Assembly (NCBI GenBank): GCA_019634795.1
Contig: JAHCAR010000002.1
Location: 226,628 to 290,627 of the forward strand
Length of the DNA stretch: 64,000 nucleotides
Direction of reading: 5' to 3'
Source: Dokdonella sp.
GTDB lineage: Bacteria; Pseudomonadota; Gammaproteobacteria; Xanthomonadales; Rhodanobacteraceae
Position 1 is the first letter of the stretch; the number at the start of each line of letters is the position of its first letter. The notes beneath the pieces were generated by a model, which was not told where the DNA came from, ran no database searches, and saw only the letters and a program-made list of their open reading frames with translations. Both the position numbers and the translations under genes were made by a program. This document shows, piece by piece, positions 16,423 through 25,034 of the stretch.

Positions 16423-17955
16423 TCAGCTTGCCTTTTCGCCGACCCATTTGAGCTCGTAGAGGCTCGGCAGCCGATCCTTCAGTGTCGTCACCGAGCCATG
16501 CTCGTGCAGCGTTCGCAGCAGATCGAGGTTGACCTCGGCGACCAGCAGCGCTTCGGAATTCGCCGCAGCTTCGTTGATGATCGAGTCGCCGGGAAAGGCG
16601 AAGTCCGCCGGCGTGAATACCGCCGATTGCGCGTAGTGGGTATCCGAAGCCTGCACTTTCGGCAGGTTGCCGACGGCGCCGGCGATCGCCACGTAGCATT
16701 CGTTTTCCACGGCGCGGGCGCGCGAGCACATGCGCACGCGCATGTAGCCGTTCTTCATTTCGGTCAGGAAGGGTACGAACAGGATCTGCATGCCCTCGTT
16801 GGCCAGCAGGCGCGGCAGTTCGGGGAACTCGCAGTCGTAGCAGATCAGGATGCCGATCTTGCCGCAGTCCGTGTCGAAGGCCTTGAGCCGGGTGCCGCCT
16901 TTCATGCCCCACCAGCGTCGCTCGCCCGGCGTGATGTGGATCTTGCGCTGCTCGTCGCGGCTGCCGTCGCGGCGCAGCAGGTAGGCTACGTTGTACAGGT
17001 GCCCGTCCTCGAGGAAGGGCAGGCTGCCCGAGATGATGTTGGTGTTGTAGTTGACCGCAAGTTGGCTCAGACGGTCGCAGATGGCCGGCGTGAATTCGGC
17101 CAGGCGACGGATCGACTGGGCCGGACTGAGGTCGCCGAACTGCGCCATAAGCGGCATGTGGAACAGCTCGGGAAACAGCACGAAGTCCGCGCGCACGGCA
17201 CCCATCGAGTCGACGAAAAACTCGGCCTGCTGCAGCAGTGAATCGAGCGTGTCGATCGGTCGCATCTGCCATTGGACCAGGCCGATCCGCACCAGGCTGT
17301 GCTGGCGCTTGAGCATGTCGGGTTTTTCCTGGTAGTAGATATTGTTCCACTCGATCAGGGTCGCGTAGGCCTTCGATTCGGCGTCGAAGCGCAGGTAATC
17401 GGTCAGCACCTTGCGAACATGGAAACCATTGGCGATCTGGAAGCTCAGCACCGGATCGTAGATTTCCTTGAGCGAAACGCGCTCGATGTATTCCTTCGGC
17501 GTCATTCTGTCCGCGTACTCGGCGTAGCCGGGGATGCGCCCTCCGGCGACGATCGCACGCAGCCCGTAGTTCTCGCAGAGCGCCTTGCGCGCCTCGTAGA
17601 GCCTTCGGGCCAGGCGCATGTTGCGGTAAGCCGGATCGACCATGATGTCGAGGCCGTAGAGGACATCGCCATCCGGATCGAAGGTGTTGAAGCTGTACTT
17701 GGCGGTGATGTCTTCGTAGCTGTGCGAATCGCCGAACTTCGCGTAGTCGACGATCAGGCTGAGGGCGAAGCCGACCGGCTGCCCGCCGACCGTGACGCAC
17801 AATTGGCCGTCAGGGAAAAGATCAAGAAGTTTGCCGATGTGCTGCAAGCCCCAGGGCAGGCCGCCGATGCCGGCATAGGCGGCGCGGGTCACGGCCACCA
17901 TGGCGTCATAGTCTTCCATGCGCAGGTTGCGCACTTCGATGATTTCTTCAGTCAC
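16423..17955 (-). CDS. GNAT acetyltransferase fused to a nitrilase-family amidohydrolase
   Basis: A 510-residue two-domain protein. Residues 1 to about 215 are a GNAT-type domain (GLDIMVDPAYRNMRLARRLY is the acetyl-CoA loop region). Residues from about 225 form a carbon-nitrogen hydrolase domain with the E-K-C triad: LFPELFH, RKIHITPGE and LICYDCEFPEL. This fusion is a known bacterial arrangement whose substrate is not established. GTG at 17955 was chosen because GAGG precedes it by 8 bases and the conserved TEEIIEVRNL follows. It is the last gene in the leftward series but is separated from it by a MITE. Confidence 0.88.
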   Translation of the reverse strand: MTEEIIEVRNLRMEDYDAMVAVTRAAYAGIGGLPWGLQHIGKLLDLFPDGQLCVTVGGQPVGFALSLIVDYAKFGDSHSYEDITAKYSFNTFDPDGDVLYGLDIMVDPAYRNMRLARRLYEARKALCENYGLRAIVAGGRIPGYAEYADRMTPKEYIERVSLKEIYDPVLSFQIANGFHVRKVLTDYLRFDAESKAYATLIEWNNIYYQEKPDMLKRQHSLVRIGLVQWQMRPIDTLDSLLQQAEFFVDSMGAVRADFVLFPELFHMPLMAQFGDLSPAQSIRRLAEFTPAICDRLSQLAVNYNTNIISGSLPFLEDGHLYNVAYLLRRDGSRDEQRKIHITPGERRWWGMKGGTRLKAFDTDCGKIGILICYDCEFPELPRLLANEGMQILFVPFLTEMKNGYMRVRMCSRARAVENECYVAIAGAVGNLPKVQASDTHYAQSAVFTPADFAFPGDSIINEAAANSEALLVAEVNLDLLRTLHEHGSVTTLKDRLPSLYELKWVGEKAS

Positions 17956-18076
17956 GGGGTACCTCGAATGTCGAAAATCAGTACCGAACTGCGCAAGCGG
18001 CATGCCGGCCTCGTCGACCAGTCTAGTACCTGTGGCGACTCATCGCTCGTTGCGGCCTTGCATATTCGGACCCTAC

Positions 18077-18242
18077 CTAGTGTGGTGTCCCACAAATACC
18101 ATCAAATAATTCCGGCGTCTTTCACGGCGATACTGCGTTGCTCGTCGTCGCCATAGCGCCCACTATGACTCCTCCTCGCGCCTTGTCTCGCCATGAAATC
18201 CATCCGGAATTTCTTCGCGTTATTTGCGGGACACCACACTAG
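18077..18242. mobile_element. Second MITE-like element with CTAG flanks
   Basis: CTAG at 18077-18080 and 18239-18242 flank a 158-bp element. Its ends are TGTGGTGTCCCACAAATA on the left and, read inward from the right, TGTGGTGTCCCGCAAATA (17 of 18 identical). Similarity between the two inward-reading halves continues imperfectly for about 55 bases, including AATTCCGG and TTTCAyGGCGA. There is no coding capacity. The CTAG copies fit a 4-bp target duplication. They might instead be part of the terminal repeat, which would leave the transposase family open. Confidence 0.72.
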
Positions 18243-18709
18243 CGTCCGGTCCACATGATGTCGGCATCGTTGGCGATGCGTGTGCGCCATTCATTGCGAT
18301 AGACGCGCAACCTCGTGGAAATCGGATTGACCGCGACCACGATCGCATTCTGGCCGAATTCGATGGCAAGCCGATCTGCCGCTTCGAGCGACAGGCCGGC
18401 AATGAGGAAGGAGGTTTCACGCCAGGCTGGATGCGTGGCGCGGCCCACGCCGACCAGGCGTCGCAGGCGCGATCGGTCGAGGCGGCTCAGCAGGTTCCGG
18501 GTGCGATCGCGGTTGTCGACCGCGGCGAGTTCTTTCGAGTGCGGATTGCAGGCACTGATGAAGAGCAGCGGCCAGTCGCGTCGGACCCACACGCGCAAGG
18601 CTTCGGGCACCGGCTTGCCGATCCTCAGCGAGGACCGTGCGCCTCCGGGCAATCGAGCGTCATACGAAGTCGCGCGATAGATGTCGAGCAGCTGTGTGGG
18701 GGACGACAA
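18239..18709 (-). CDS. DUF3293 domain protein
   Basis: A 156-residue protein matching DUF3293 in layout: an N-terminal YRATSYD, the central LLFISACNPHSKEL, GVGRATHPAWRETSFLIAGL, and the late IEFGQNAIVV. No catalytic set is known. No signal peptide. It starts 13 bp after kmo stops and reads the same way, so it is probably in the kynurenine operon. Its TAG stop (18239-18241) lies within the CTAG flank of the neighbouring MITE, so the element inserted exactly at the 3' end of the gene without destroying it. Confidence 0.8.
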   Translation of the reverse strand: MSSPTQLLDIYRATSYDARLPGGARSSLRIGKPVPEALRVWVRRDWPLLFISACNPHSKELAAVDNRDRTRNLLSRLDRSRLRRLVGVGRATHPAWRETSFLIAGLSLEAADRLAIEFGQNAIVVAVNPISTRLRVYRNEWRTRIANDADIMWTGR

Positions 18710-18722
18710 GGAATCGGCCTGG

Positions 18723-20132
18723 TCAGCCGGATGTCGGCAACGGGTCCAGTCGCTCGCGGATCACGCGATCGGCCTGGTCGAAGTCGATGTCGGCGAGGGC
18801 CTGCTTGCCGGAGGTGAATTGACGCAACAAGGTAGACTGGACCTTGCCGCGTTCGAATGCGGTGGCATAGGGAACACGCGAAAACGTGACCATCCAGTAG
18901 CGCGGAACCCAACGCCCCGGATGCCGCTGGGCGAGCAGCAGGTCAAGCTCGCGCATCAGCAGGTAGTCGGCATCGTCGACGCGATCGCGCATCTCGACGT
19001 AGTTTTCGAGAGCCATCGCCGCGATCGCATCGGCGTTCGGCTTGCGCCGGCGTTCGAATTCGGCGTACACGTCGGCGCTGTCATCGGGCGTAGCCTCGAG
19101 CAGGTCGGCCAGCTCGACTGCATCCTCGAAACCCGAATTCATGCCCTGGCCATGGAACGGTACGATCGCGTGCGACGCGTCGCCTAGCAGCAGGGCGCGC
19201 CCGCCGATGTGCCAGCGATCGAGATAGAGGGTGCCGAGCAGCCCGGTCGGATTGCCGACGAAATCCTTTTCGAGATCGGGTATCAGCGGCACGGCATCGG
19301 CGAAATCGCGCTCGAAGAACGCACGCGCCTGGGCCGCGGTCGCGACGGATTCGAGGCTCGGCTCGCCGGTGTTGGGGAGGAACAGGGTGACCGTGAAGCT
19401 GCCCTCGGCATTCGGCAGGGCGATGCACATGTAGTTGCCGCGCGGCCAGATGTGCAGCGCGTGCGGTTCCATCGCGTAGCGCTCGCCGCTGGCCAGAGCA
19501 TCGCCCAGGTGCGCAGGCAGTCGGCCGGGTGGAAAATTGCCGAGCGCCGGAATCTCGAGTTCCTTGTAGCCATGTCCGAGCGGCTCGAAGCGCTCGCCAA
19601 GATCGGCTTCCTGCGCCATCGCCGAGCGCAGCGCCGAACCGGCGCCGTCGGTGCCGAGGATCGTGCCGACCTGAAAGGCCCGGGATCTGTCGTCCTCACT
19701 GCGAAAGTGCAGGGTCGAGGTCTTCCAGTCGACCGCATCGAGGCGCTGGTCGAAATGGATCGTGGCACCGGCCGCTTCGGCTGCGTCGAGCAGGGCCATG
19801 TTCAGCGCTCCCCGGCTGACCGACCAGATCACTTCCGAATCGTCACGTCCATAGCGCTGCAGATTCGTATGCCCGGCGAGGTCGTGGACCATGCGACCGC
19901 GCATCATCACCGCGATCGGCTGCATGCGTTGCTGCATGCCGGCGAGGCGCAGGCCGTGCCAGCCGCGTTCGGCCAGGGCCAGGTTGATCGAGCGCCCGCC
20001 GAGGAATCCGGCCTTGCGCGGATCGGGGCGGCGTTCGAACGCGATCACCTTGAAGCCGCGTTGGGCGAGCAGGGTGGCGAGCAGGGCGCCGACCAGGCCG
20101 GCGCCGACGATGGTGATGGGTGCGGACTTCAT
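18723..20132 (-). CDS. kmo: Kynurenine 3-monooxygenase
   Basis: A 469-residue class A flavin monooxygenase that hydroxylates L-kynurenine at C3 using NADPH and O2. The N-terminal FAD motif ITIVGAGLVGALLATLLAQR is at residues 5-24. LGGRSINLALAERGWHGL is the substrate-region signature of KMO. LLGDASHAIVPFHGQGMNSG is the second FAD motif. The ATG at 20132 starts directly before the Rossmann strand and 7 bp after the kynU stop, so the two form one unit. Confidence 0.95.
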   Translation of the reverse strand: MKSAPITIVGAGLVGALLATLLAQRGFKVIAFERRPDPRKAGFLGGRSINLALAERGWHGLRLAGMQQRMQPIAVMMRGRMVHDLAGHTNLQRYGRDDSEVIWSVSRGALNMALLDAAEAAGATIHFDQRLDAVDWKTSTLHFRSEDDRSRAFQVGTILGTDGAGSALRSAMAQEADLGERFEPLGHGYKELEIPALGNFPPGRLPAHLGDALASGERYAMEPHALHIWPRGNYMCIALPNAEGSFTVTLFLPNTGEPSLESVATAAQARAFFERDFADAVPLIPDLEKDFVGNPTGLLGTLYLDRWHIGGRALLLGDASHAIVPFHGQGMNSGFEDAVELADLLEATPDDSADVYAEFERRRKPNADAIAAMALENYVEMRDRVDDADYLLMRELDLLLAQRHPGRWVPRYWMVTFSRVPYATAFERGKVQSTLLRQFTSGKQALADIDFDQADRVIRERLDPLPTSG

Positions 20133-20139
20133 TGCAGTC

Positions 20140-21426
20140 TCAGCGCGTGTCACGCCAGCGGGCGACCGATTCGACCAGGCGTCGGCAATCCATGTGGCGG
20201 TTGTACAGCGGGGTCGGCGCGGCGCGGATCACATCGGGTTCGCGCCAGTCGACCACGATGGCGTCGCCTTGCAGATGCTCGAACAGCTTGCGACCCGATT
20301 CGCGCGGACCCTTGACCCGCAGCGAGAGCTGGCAGCCACGCCGCGAAGGTTCAGCAGGCGTGGCGATTTCGAGGACATCGGCGACGCGTTCGTGGATCAG
20401 CCACTCGAGGTAGCCGGTCAGGGCTTGCGACTTGCGGCGCAGGTTGGCGAATCCGGCTCGCTGGAACAGCTGCAGCGAGATGCGCAGCGGCGCGAGGGCG
20501 AGGATCGGCGGATTCGACAGCTGCCAGCCATCGGCGCCGGGGGTGGGCCGGAACTCCGGGCCCATCTGGAAGCGCGTGGATTTCTCGTGGCCCCACCAGC
20601 CGGCGAAGCGTGGGCGCTCGGTGCGAGCGTGGCGCTCATGCACGAACGCGCCGGCGACCGCACCGGGACCCGAGTTGAGGTACTTGTAGCTGCACCAGAC
20701 GGCGAAATCGCAATCCGAATCATGCAGGGCGAGGTCGAGGTTGCCGACTGCGTGGGCGAGATCGAAGCCGACCATGCAGCCTTTCGCGTGCGCGCTGGCA
20801 GCGATGGTCTTGAGGTCGAGCGCCTGGCCGGTCAGGTATTGCACGCCGGGCAGCATGACCAGGGCGATGCGCGAGCCATGCTCTTCGATGGCTCGCAGGA
20901 TCGCGGCGTCGGACAGGGTGCCATTGGCCTGGTCGGGTTCGAGCTCGATCAGCGCGGTGGCCGGATCATGGCCATGGAATCGTACCTGCGCCTCGACCGC
21001 GTAGCGATCCGACGGGAACGCGCTCTTCTCGATCAGGATCGCCGGGCGCTCGGCCGTGGGCCGGTAGAAGCTGACCATGAGCAGGTGCAGGTTGACGCTC
21101 AGCGAATTCATCGCGACGACTTCGATCGGCTTCGCGCCGACGATGGCAGCAAGATCGTCGCGAACGAATTCGTGGTAGTCGAGCCAGGGCAGGCGACCGC
21201 GAAAATGTCCCTCGACGGCGAGCTCGGCCCAGTAATCGAGTTCGTCGTTGACCGCCTGGCGCGTCGCTCGTGGCAACAGGCCCAGCGAATTGCCGCAGAA
21301 GTAGGCGATTTCGCGTCCCTCGTGCTGCGGCATGCAGAACTCGGCGCGGAAATCGGCCAGCGGATCGGCGGCATCGGCGGCGAGGGCCCACTCCTCGCCC
21401 GCTTCGTAGGGCTGGCCCGTGGTCAT
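20140..21426 (-). CDS. kynU: Kynureninase
   Basis: A 428-residue PLP enzyme that cleaves 3-hydroxykynurenine to 3-hydroxyanthranilate and alanine. The start region contains IAYFCGNSLGLLPRATRQAV, typical of kynureninases. The PLP lysine is in WCSYKYLNSGPGA, and FDLAHAVGNLDLALHD supplies the PLP-pyridine aspartate. The ATG at 21426 overlaps the stop of the upstream small secreted-protein gene by 4 bp. Confidence 0.96.
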   Translation of the reverse strand: MTTGQPYEAGEEWALAADAADPLADFRAEFCMPQHEGREIAYFCGNSLGLLPRATRQAVNDELDYWAELAVEGHFRGRLPWLDYHEFVRDDLAAIVGAKPIEVVAMNSLSVNLHLLMVSFYRPTAERPAILIEKSAFPSDRYAVEAQVRFHGHDPATALIELEPDQANGTLSDAAILRAIEEHGSRIALVMLPGVQYLTGQALDLKTIAASAHAKGCMVGFDLAHAVGNLDLALHDSDCDFAVWCSYKYLNSGPGAVAGAFVHERHARTERPRFAGWWGHEKSTRFQMGPEFRPTPGADGWQLSNPPILALAPLRISLQLFQRAGFANLRRKSQALTGYLEWLIHERVADVLEIATPAEPSRRGCQLSLRVKGPRESGRKLFEHLQGDAIVVDWREPDVIRAAPTPLYNRHMDCRRLVESVARWRDTR

Positions 21427-21932
21427 TTCAGCGAGGCTGCCACGCTGTCGCAACCGCTGTTGAATTTCGCGGTCCAGTCCCTGGTCGTGGCATCGAGCAG
21501 CGGCCGCTGGCAGCGCACCTGGACGGCGATGTTACCCATCAGGGTAAAGCGATCACGGATGTCGTAGCGGGTCTTGCCGCGCATGACGAAATAGTGGTGG
21601 ACGCCGGCGGTGCTGCCGTCCAGCGCGGCCTCGTAGCCGGTCTGCGCTTTCGACAGCAACATTTCGTTCTGGGTCGCATCGGCGAAGTCCGCGGGCGACT
21701 TGAGCTGGCGGGTCTTGACCGTGACGCTGGCCGTGTCATCGGTGCCGGCCGTGGCCGGGTCGGGCACCTGGAAGATGATCGCCTGCGGGTTGCCGTCGGA
21801 CTTCTCCATGATCGCGCTCCAGCCGTCGGGCACGCTGAAACGGATCTTGCCGTCATTGAGGGTGAAATCACTGTTCGATTGCGCGTTGGCGCCGGCCGTG
21901 AACAGCAGCATTGCCAGGGGAAGCCATTTCAT
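21423..21932 (-). CDS. Small secreted protein of unknown function in the kynurenine operon
   Basis: A 169-residue precursor with a clear signal peptide (MKWLPLAMLLFTAGANAQ). The mature domain, starting near FTLNDGKIRFSVPDGWSAIM, resembles PsbP/Mog1-like or DUF1795-like beta-alpha folds that often begin with a 'FSVPxGW' strand. Two cysteines (QVRCQRP and NSGCDSV) could form a disulfide. It overlaps kynU by 4 bp and follows the ACMSD gene by 4 bp, so it is firmly inside the operon although nothing in the pathway needs a periplasmic protein. No function assigned. Confidence 0.75.
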   Translation of the reverse strand: MKWLPLAMLLFTAGANAQSNSDFTLNDGKIRFSVPDGWSAIMEKSDGNPQAIIFQVPDPATAGTDDTASVTVKTRQLKSPADFADATQNEMLLSKAQTGYEAALDGSTAGVHHYFVMRGKTRYDIRDRFTLMGNIAVQVRCQRPLLDATTRDWTAKFNSGCDSVAASLK

Positions 21933-21936
21933 CGGA

Positions 21937-22959
21937 TCACTCCGTATCGTCGTTCGCAAAGCGCGAGTAGGGAAGGTTGAGCCACTCCAGGGCAGTGCCA
22001 TGGTAAAGGCGGGCCTGCTCGGGACCGGTCAGCTTGAGCGCGGCGATGCCGCTGCCCGGCTCCTGTTCGCCGAGCGGGAACGGATAGTCGGTGCCGAGCA
22101 TGACCGTATCGACGCCGGCAACCTCGAGCAGGTAGCGCAGGGCGGCGTCGTCGTGGACGCAGGAATCGAAATAGATGCGACCGAAATATTCGCGTGGATT
22201 GCGCGAGTTGTCGGTGGCAACGAGGTCCGGACGCATGCGGAAGCCGTGTTCGATGCGTCCGATCGAATAAGGGAACGACCCGCCGCCGTGGGCGAAACAC
22301 ACGCGCAGCTTGGGCAGGCGCTCGAGCACGCCGCCGAAGATCAGGCAGCACGCCGCCCGCGCCTGCTCGGCCGGCATGCCGACCAGCCACGGCAGCCAGT
22401 ACTTCGGCATGGTTTCCCTGCCCATCATGTCCCAGGGGTGGACCAGGATCGCGGCGCCGAGATCGGCGGCCGCCTCGAAGAACGGAAACAGCTCGGGCGC
22501 ATCGAGATTCCAGTCCTCGATGTGCGAGCCGATCTGCACGGCGGACAGACCCAGCTGGTCGACGCAACGCTCGAGTTCCTGGATGGCCAGGGTCGGCGAT
22601 TGCAGCGGAACCGTGCCGATGCCGGCGTAGTTGCGCGGATAGCGCCGGCAGATCTCGGCTGTATGATCGTTGAGGAAACGGTGCAGCTCGAGCGCCTGGC
22701 TCGGCTTGGCCCAGTAGCTGAACATGACCGGCACGGTCGAAACGACCTGCACATCGACCGCGTATTTCGCGTAGTCGGCGATGCGCACCTCGGGATCGAA
22801 CGCGTTCGACCAGATCTCGCGGAAGAACTTGCCGTCCTTGTAGATGCGATGGCGGCCGTCGGCGTTGACGACGATCGGAAAGCGGTCGTCGCGGTATTTT
22901 TCGGCAAGGTTGGGCCAGCTTTCGGGCAGGATGTGGGCGTGGGTGTCGATCTTGAGCAT
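21937..22959 (-). CDS. nbaD: 2-amino-3-carboxymuconate-6-semialdehyde decarboxylase (ACMSD)
   Basis: A 340-residue amidohydrolase-superfamily decarboxylase that diverts ACMS to 2-aminomuconate semialdehyde. The N-terminal metal motif is DTHAHILPE (H7, H9). Further ligands fall in ILVHPWDMMG, FAHGGGSFPYSIGRIEHG and GTDYPFPLG. These match the zinc site known for Pseudomonas ACMSD. Length agrees with the family. The preceding 153-bp gap to the dioxygenase gene is highly structured. Confidence 0.95.
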   Translation of the reverse strand: MLKIDTHAHILPESWPNLAEKYRDDRFPIVVNADGRHRIYKDGKFFREIWSNAFDPEVRIADYAKYAVDVQVVSTVPVMFSYWAKPSQALELHRFLNDHTAEICRRYPRNYAGIGTVPLQSPTLAIQELERCVDQLGLSAVQIGSHIEDWNLDAPELFPFFEAAADLGAAILVHPWDMMGRETMPKYWLPWLVGMPAEQARAACCLIFGGVLERLPKLRVCFAHGGGSFPYSIGRIEHGFRMRPDLVATDNSRNPREYFGRIYFDSCVHDDAALRYLLEVAGVDTVMLGTDYPFPLGEQEPGSGIAALKLTGPEQARLYHGTALEWLNLPYSRFANDDTE

Positions 22960-22996
22960 TCGCGCAGTTTAACCCGCCGCGCCGGGCCCGGGCAGG

Positions 22997-23105
22997 AACC
23001 CGGTCGCTTTCGCCGCCGGCTCGCGCTGGCGGATGCGTCAGGGCCGAGCCGCTGCGGCTGCCTGCGGCGCGCCCAGGCAGCCGCTGGCCCCGGGCAGACC
23101 GGGTT
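22997..23105 (-). promoter_or_regulatory. Nested stem-loop between nbaC and nbaD
   Basis: An outer 9-bp stem (AACCCGGTC at 22997-23005 with GACCGGGTT at 23097-23105) encloses a perfect 11-bp inner hairpin (GCGGCTGCCTG at 23054-23064 with CAGGCAGCCGC at 23074-23084). It occupies the only large gap within the run from nbaF to kmo. No T-run follows, so it is more likely an mRNA processing or stability element than a terminator. That role is inference. Confidence 0.45.
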
Positions 23106-23112
23106 TCCGCCT

Positions 23113-23631
23113 TCAGGCGTACCTGTCCGGCGCCGGATTGAGGTGTCCGCAGGAGGCGCAGGTGCGCGCTTCCTTTGAACGGTAGAAGCGCTCGAAGACC
23201 GCCGGAAAGTCGGTTTCGATGTTGTCGAGGGTAAAGAACTCCTCATACAACTTGTGGTTGCAACGTTCGCAGTACCAGAGCAGGCCATCCTTCTCGTGGG
23301 CGAGGCGCTTGCGCTCGATGACCAGGCCGACCGAGCCGGCCGCCCGCTGCGGCGAATGCGGCACGCGCGGTGGCAGATAGAACATCTCCCCGGCTCGGAT
23401 CGGGATGTCCCGAGGCTGGCCGTCCTCCTGCACCTTGAGCACCATCTCGCCTTCGAGCTGGTAGAAGAATTCCGGACCTTCGTCCCAGTGGTAGTCGGTA
23501 CGCAGGTTCGGGCCGCCGACGATCATGACGAAGAAATCGCCGTCGACGATGCACTTGTTGCCGACCGGCGGCTTGAGCAGATGACGGTGATCGTCTATCC
23601 ATTGCTGCAGGTTGAAGGCGGGGGTCAGCAT
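23113..23631 (-). CDS. nbaC: 3-hydroxyanthranilate 3,4-dioxygenase
   Basis: A 172-residue cupin that opens 3-hydroxyanthranilate to ACMS. The iron ligands and substrate arginine are all present: R44, H48 and E54 in [20 protein letters not shown] and H92 in [10 protein letters not shown]. The C-terminal rubredoxin-like site is present as YCERC (C121, C124) and CASCG (C158, C161), as in the bacterial two-metal form. The ATG at 23631 begins the family consensus. It provides the substrate for ACMSD, encoded next. Confidence 0.95.
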   Translation of the reverse strand: MLTPAFNLQQWIDDHRHLLKPPVGNKCIVDGDFFVMIVGGPNLRTDYHWDEGPEFFYQLEGEMVLKVQEDGQPRDIPIRAGEMFYLPPRVPHSPQRAAGSVGLVIERKRLAHEKDGLLWYCERCNHKLYEEFFTLDNIETDFPAVFERFYRSKEARTCASCGHLNPAPDRYA

Positions 23632-23666
23632 GACGCTCTCGACAATGGCCTCGATGGACCGGAATG

Positions 23667-24056
23667 CTAACGGATAAAGCGCGTTGCGTCCGCCGCATCG
23701 GGCAGGAAGCACTGTTCGCTGCGACCGAACCAGCGATAGCGATGGCGCGCGATCCAGCGATAGAGTGCGTCGCGCAAGGGTGCCGGAATGATCCAGGCGA
23801 TCCAGGCCAGCCGCCACGGCCAGCCGAGCGCGTGGGCAACCCGCAGCACGGCCGCCGACTCGGTCCAGATCCGCATTTCGTCGACCAGCACGAAGGATTC
23901 CGGGTCGAGGGCATCGATACCGGCCTTGCCGAGCAGCGCGCGGCCGGCGTCGGACTGGATCGTCGCGAAACGCAGCCTGTGCCGGTGATCGTGGCGGAGC
24001 AGGAACTGCACCGAGCCGCTGCAGAGCAGGCAATGGGCGTCGAATACGACGATCAC
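23667..24056 (-). CDS. DUF393 / DCC-family thiol-disulfide oxidoreductase-like protein
   Basis: A 129-residue protein beginning [19 protein letters not shown], the D-x-x-C-x-x-C hallmark of the DCC family (DUF393), with C9 and C12. Later conserved parts are [11 protein letters not shown] and an R-rich end ([10 protein letters not shown]). No membrane helix or signal is evident. GTG at 24056 overlaps the upstream DUF4166 stop by 4 bp. DCC proteins are assumed to be redox proteins from the CxxC motif, but substrates are not established. Its position just upstream of the dioxygenase is suggestive only. Confidence 0.82.
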   Translation of the reverse strand: MIVVFDAHCLLCSGSVQFLLRHDHRHRLRFATIQSDAGRALLGKAGIDALDPESFVLVDEMRIWTESAAVLRVAHALGWPWRLAWIAWIIPAPLRDALYRWIARHRYRWFGRSEQCFLPDAADATRFIR

Positions 24057-24604
24057 GGCGGCTCTCCGTGGACATCGATTTCGAGGTAGCCGGAATAGGC
24101 GACCAGGGAGCCGAGCGCGCGCAGGCGGGCGCCGACATCGAAGCAGAAACGCCCGCGATCGCCACTTTCGAAGGCCCAGACCTCGGGAAACCAACGCCGT
24201 GGCCAGGGTAGGCCAAGCACTCGGATCGACTGCAGGCGCATCGACAGACAGCCTCCGTCAGTATCCAGGGAAAATGTCAGCGTGGCCGGCCCGAGGCGCT
24301 CGCGCAGGCGATTCGCGCCGAGTCTTTCGAGCCGGGATCGCATGGTCCGGGTCGGGAAATGCCGGATCCAGATTTCCGCGTCGGGCTCGGCCTCGAGATC
24401 GAACTGGAACTCGGCATCGCTGATCCGGCGCGGCAGTCCGAGCATGGCGCAGACGAATCGCCCGACCGCGTGTTCGGCGCCATTGACGGTGCAGCGCCCG
24501 TGCAATCGGTGGTGACCCTGCAGGCTGTGGAAGCGCCGGACCGGTTCGTCGAGCGCGGCAAACTCGCTACCGAGGATCTGACGGTAGAGAGGTTCTTGGC
24601 TCAC
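24053..24604 (-). CDS. DUF4166 domain protein
   Basis: A 183-residue protein with the DUF4166 pattern: [20 protein letters not shown], then [19 protein letters not shown] and a C-terminal [10 protein letters not shown]. Proteins with this domain often sit beside, or are fused to, DCC-type proteins, as here. GTG at 24604 lies 4 bp after the RidA-like stop. A TTG at 24625 is a weaker alternative start. Function unknown; no catalytic residues are recognisable. Confidence 0.75.
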   Translation of the reverse strand: MSQEPLYRQILGSEFAALDEPVRRFHSLQGHHRLHGRCTVNGAEHAVGRFVCAMLGLPRRISDAEFQFDLEAEPDAEIWIRHFPTRTMRSRLERLGANRLRERLGPATLTFSLDTDGGCLSMRLQSIRVLGLPWPRRWFPEVWAFESGDRGRFCFDVGARLRALGSLVAYSGYLEIDVHGEPP

Positions 24605-24608
24605 CGAC

Positions 24609-25034
24609 TCAGGACGGATCGCCAATCACCGCGATGCATTTGAGCTCGATCGCGATCGGCGTCGGCAGGGCGTTGATACCGAGCGTCGTGCGGCAAGGTT
24701 GGGCGTCGATGAAGTGCTCGGCGTAGACGCGATTGTAGGTGGCGAAATCGCGCTGCATGTCGGTCAGGAACACGGTGACGTCGACGAGGTCCTGCCAGCG
24801 AGCGCCGCTGGCCTCGAGCACGGCACGCACATTCGCGAAGACCTGCCGGCACTGCGCTTCGATGTCGTAGCTGAGCAGGCGGCCATCGGCATCGGACACG
24901 TTGCCGGGAACGCTGTTGTCTTCAGGCTGGCGTGGCCCGACCCCGGACAGGAACAGCAGGTTGCCGACCCGGCGCGCGTGCGGGTAGGCGCCGACCGCGC
25001 CGGGCGCCCCCTTGGCGTGGACGATGCCGGTCAT
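24609..25034 (-). CDS. nbaF: RidA-family protein, probable 2-aminomuconate deaminase
   Basis: A 141-residue RidA/YjgF-fold protein with the conserved LLFLSGVGPRQPEDN, WQDLVDVTVFLTDM, PCRTTLG and a C-terminal IELKCIAVIG. In bacterial 3-hydroxyanthranilate pathways the deaminase that converts 2-aminomuconate to 4-oxalocrotonate belongs to this family. The gene sits between the semialdehyde dehydrogenase and dioxygenase genes, so this role is favoured over generic enamine deamination. The ATG at 25034 overlaps the upstream secreted-protein stop by 4 bp. Confidence 0.82.
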   Translation of the reverse strand: MTGIVHAKGAPGAVGAYPHARRVGNLLFLSGVGPRQPEDNSVPGNVSDADGRLLSYDIEAQCRQVFANVRAVLEASGARWQDLVDVTVFLTDMQRDFATYNRVYAEHFIDAQPCRTTLGINALPTPIAIELKCIAVIGDPS

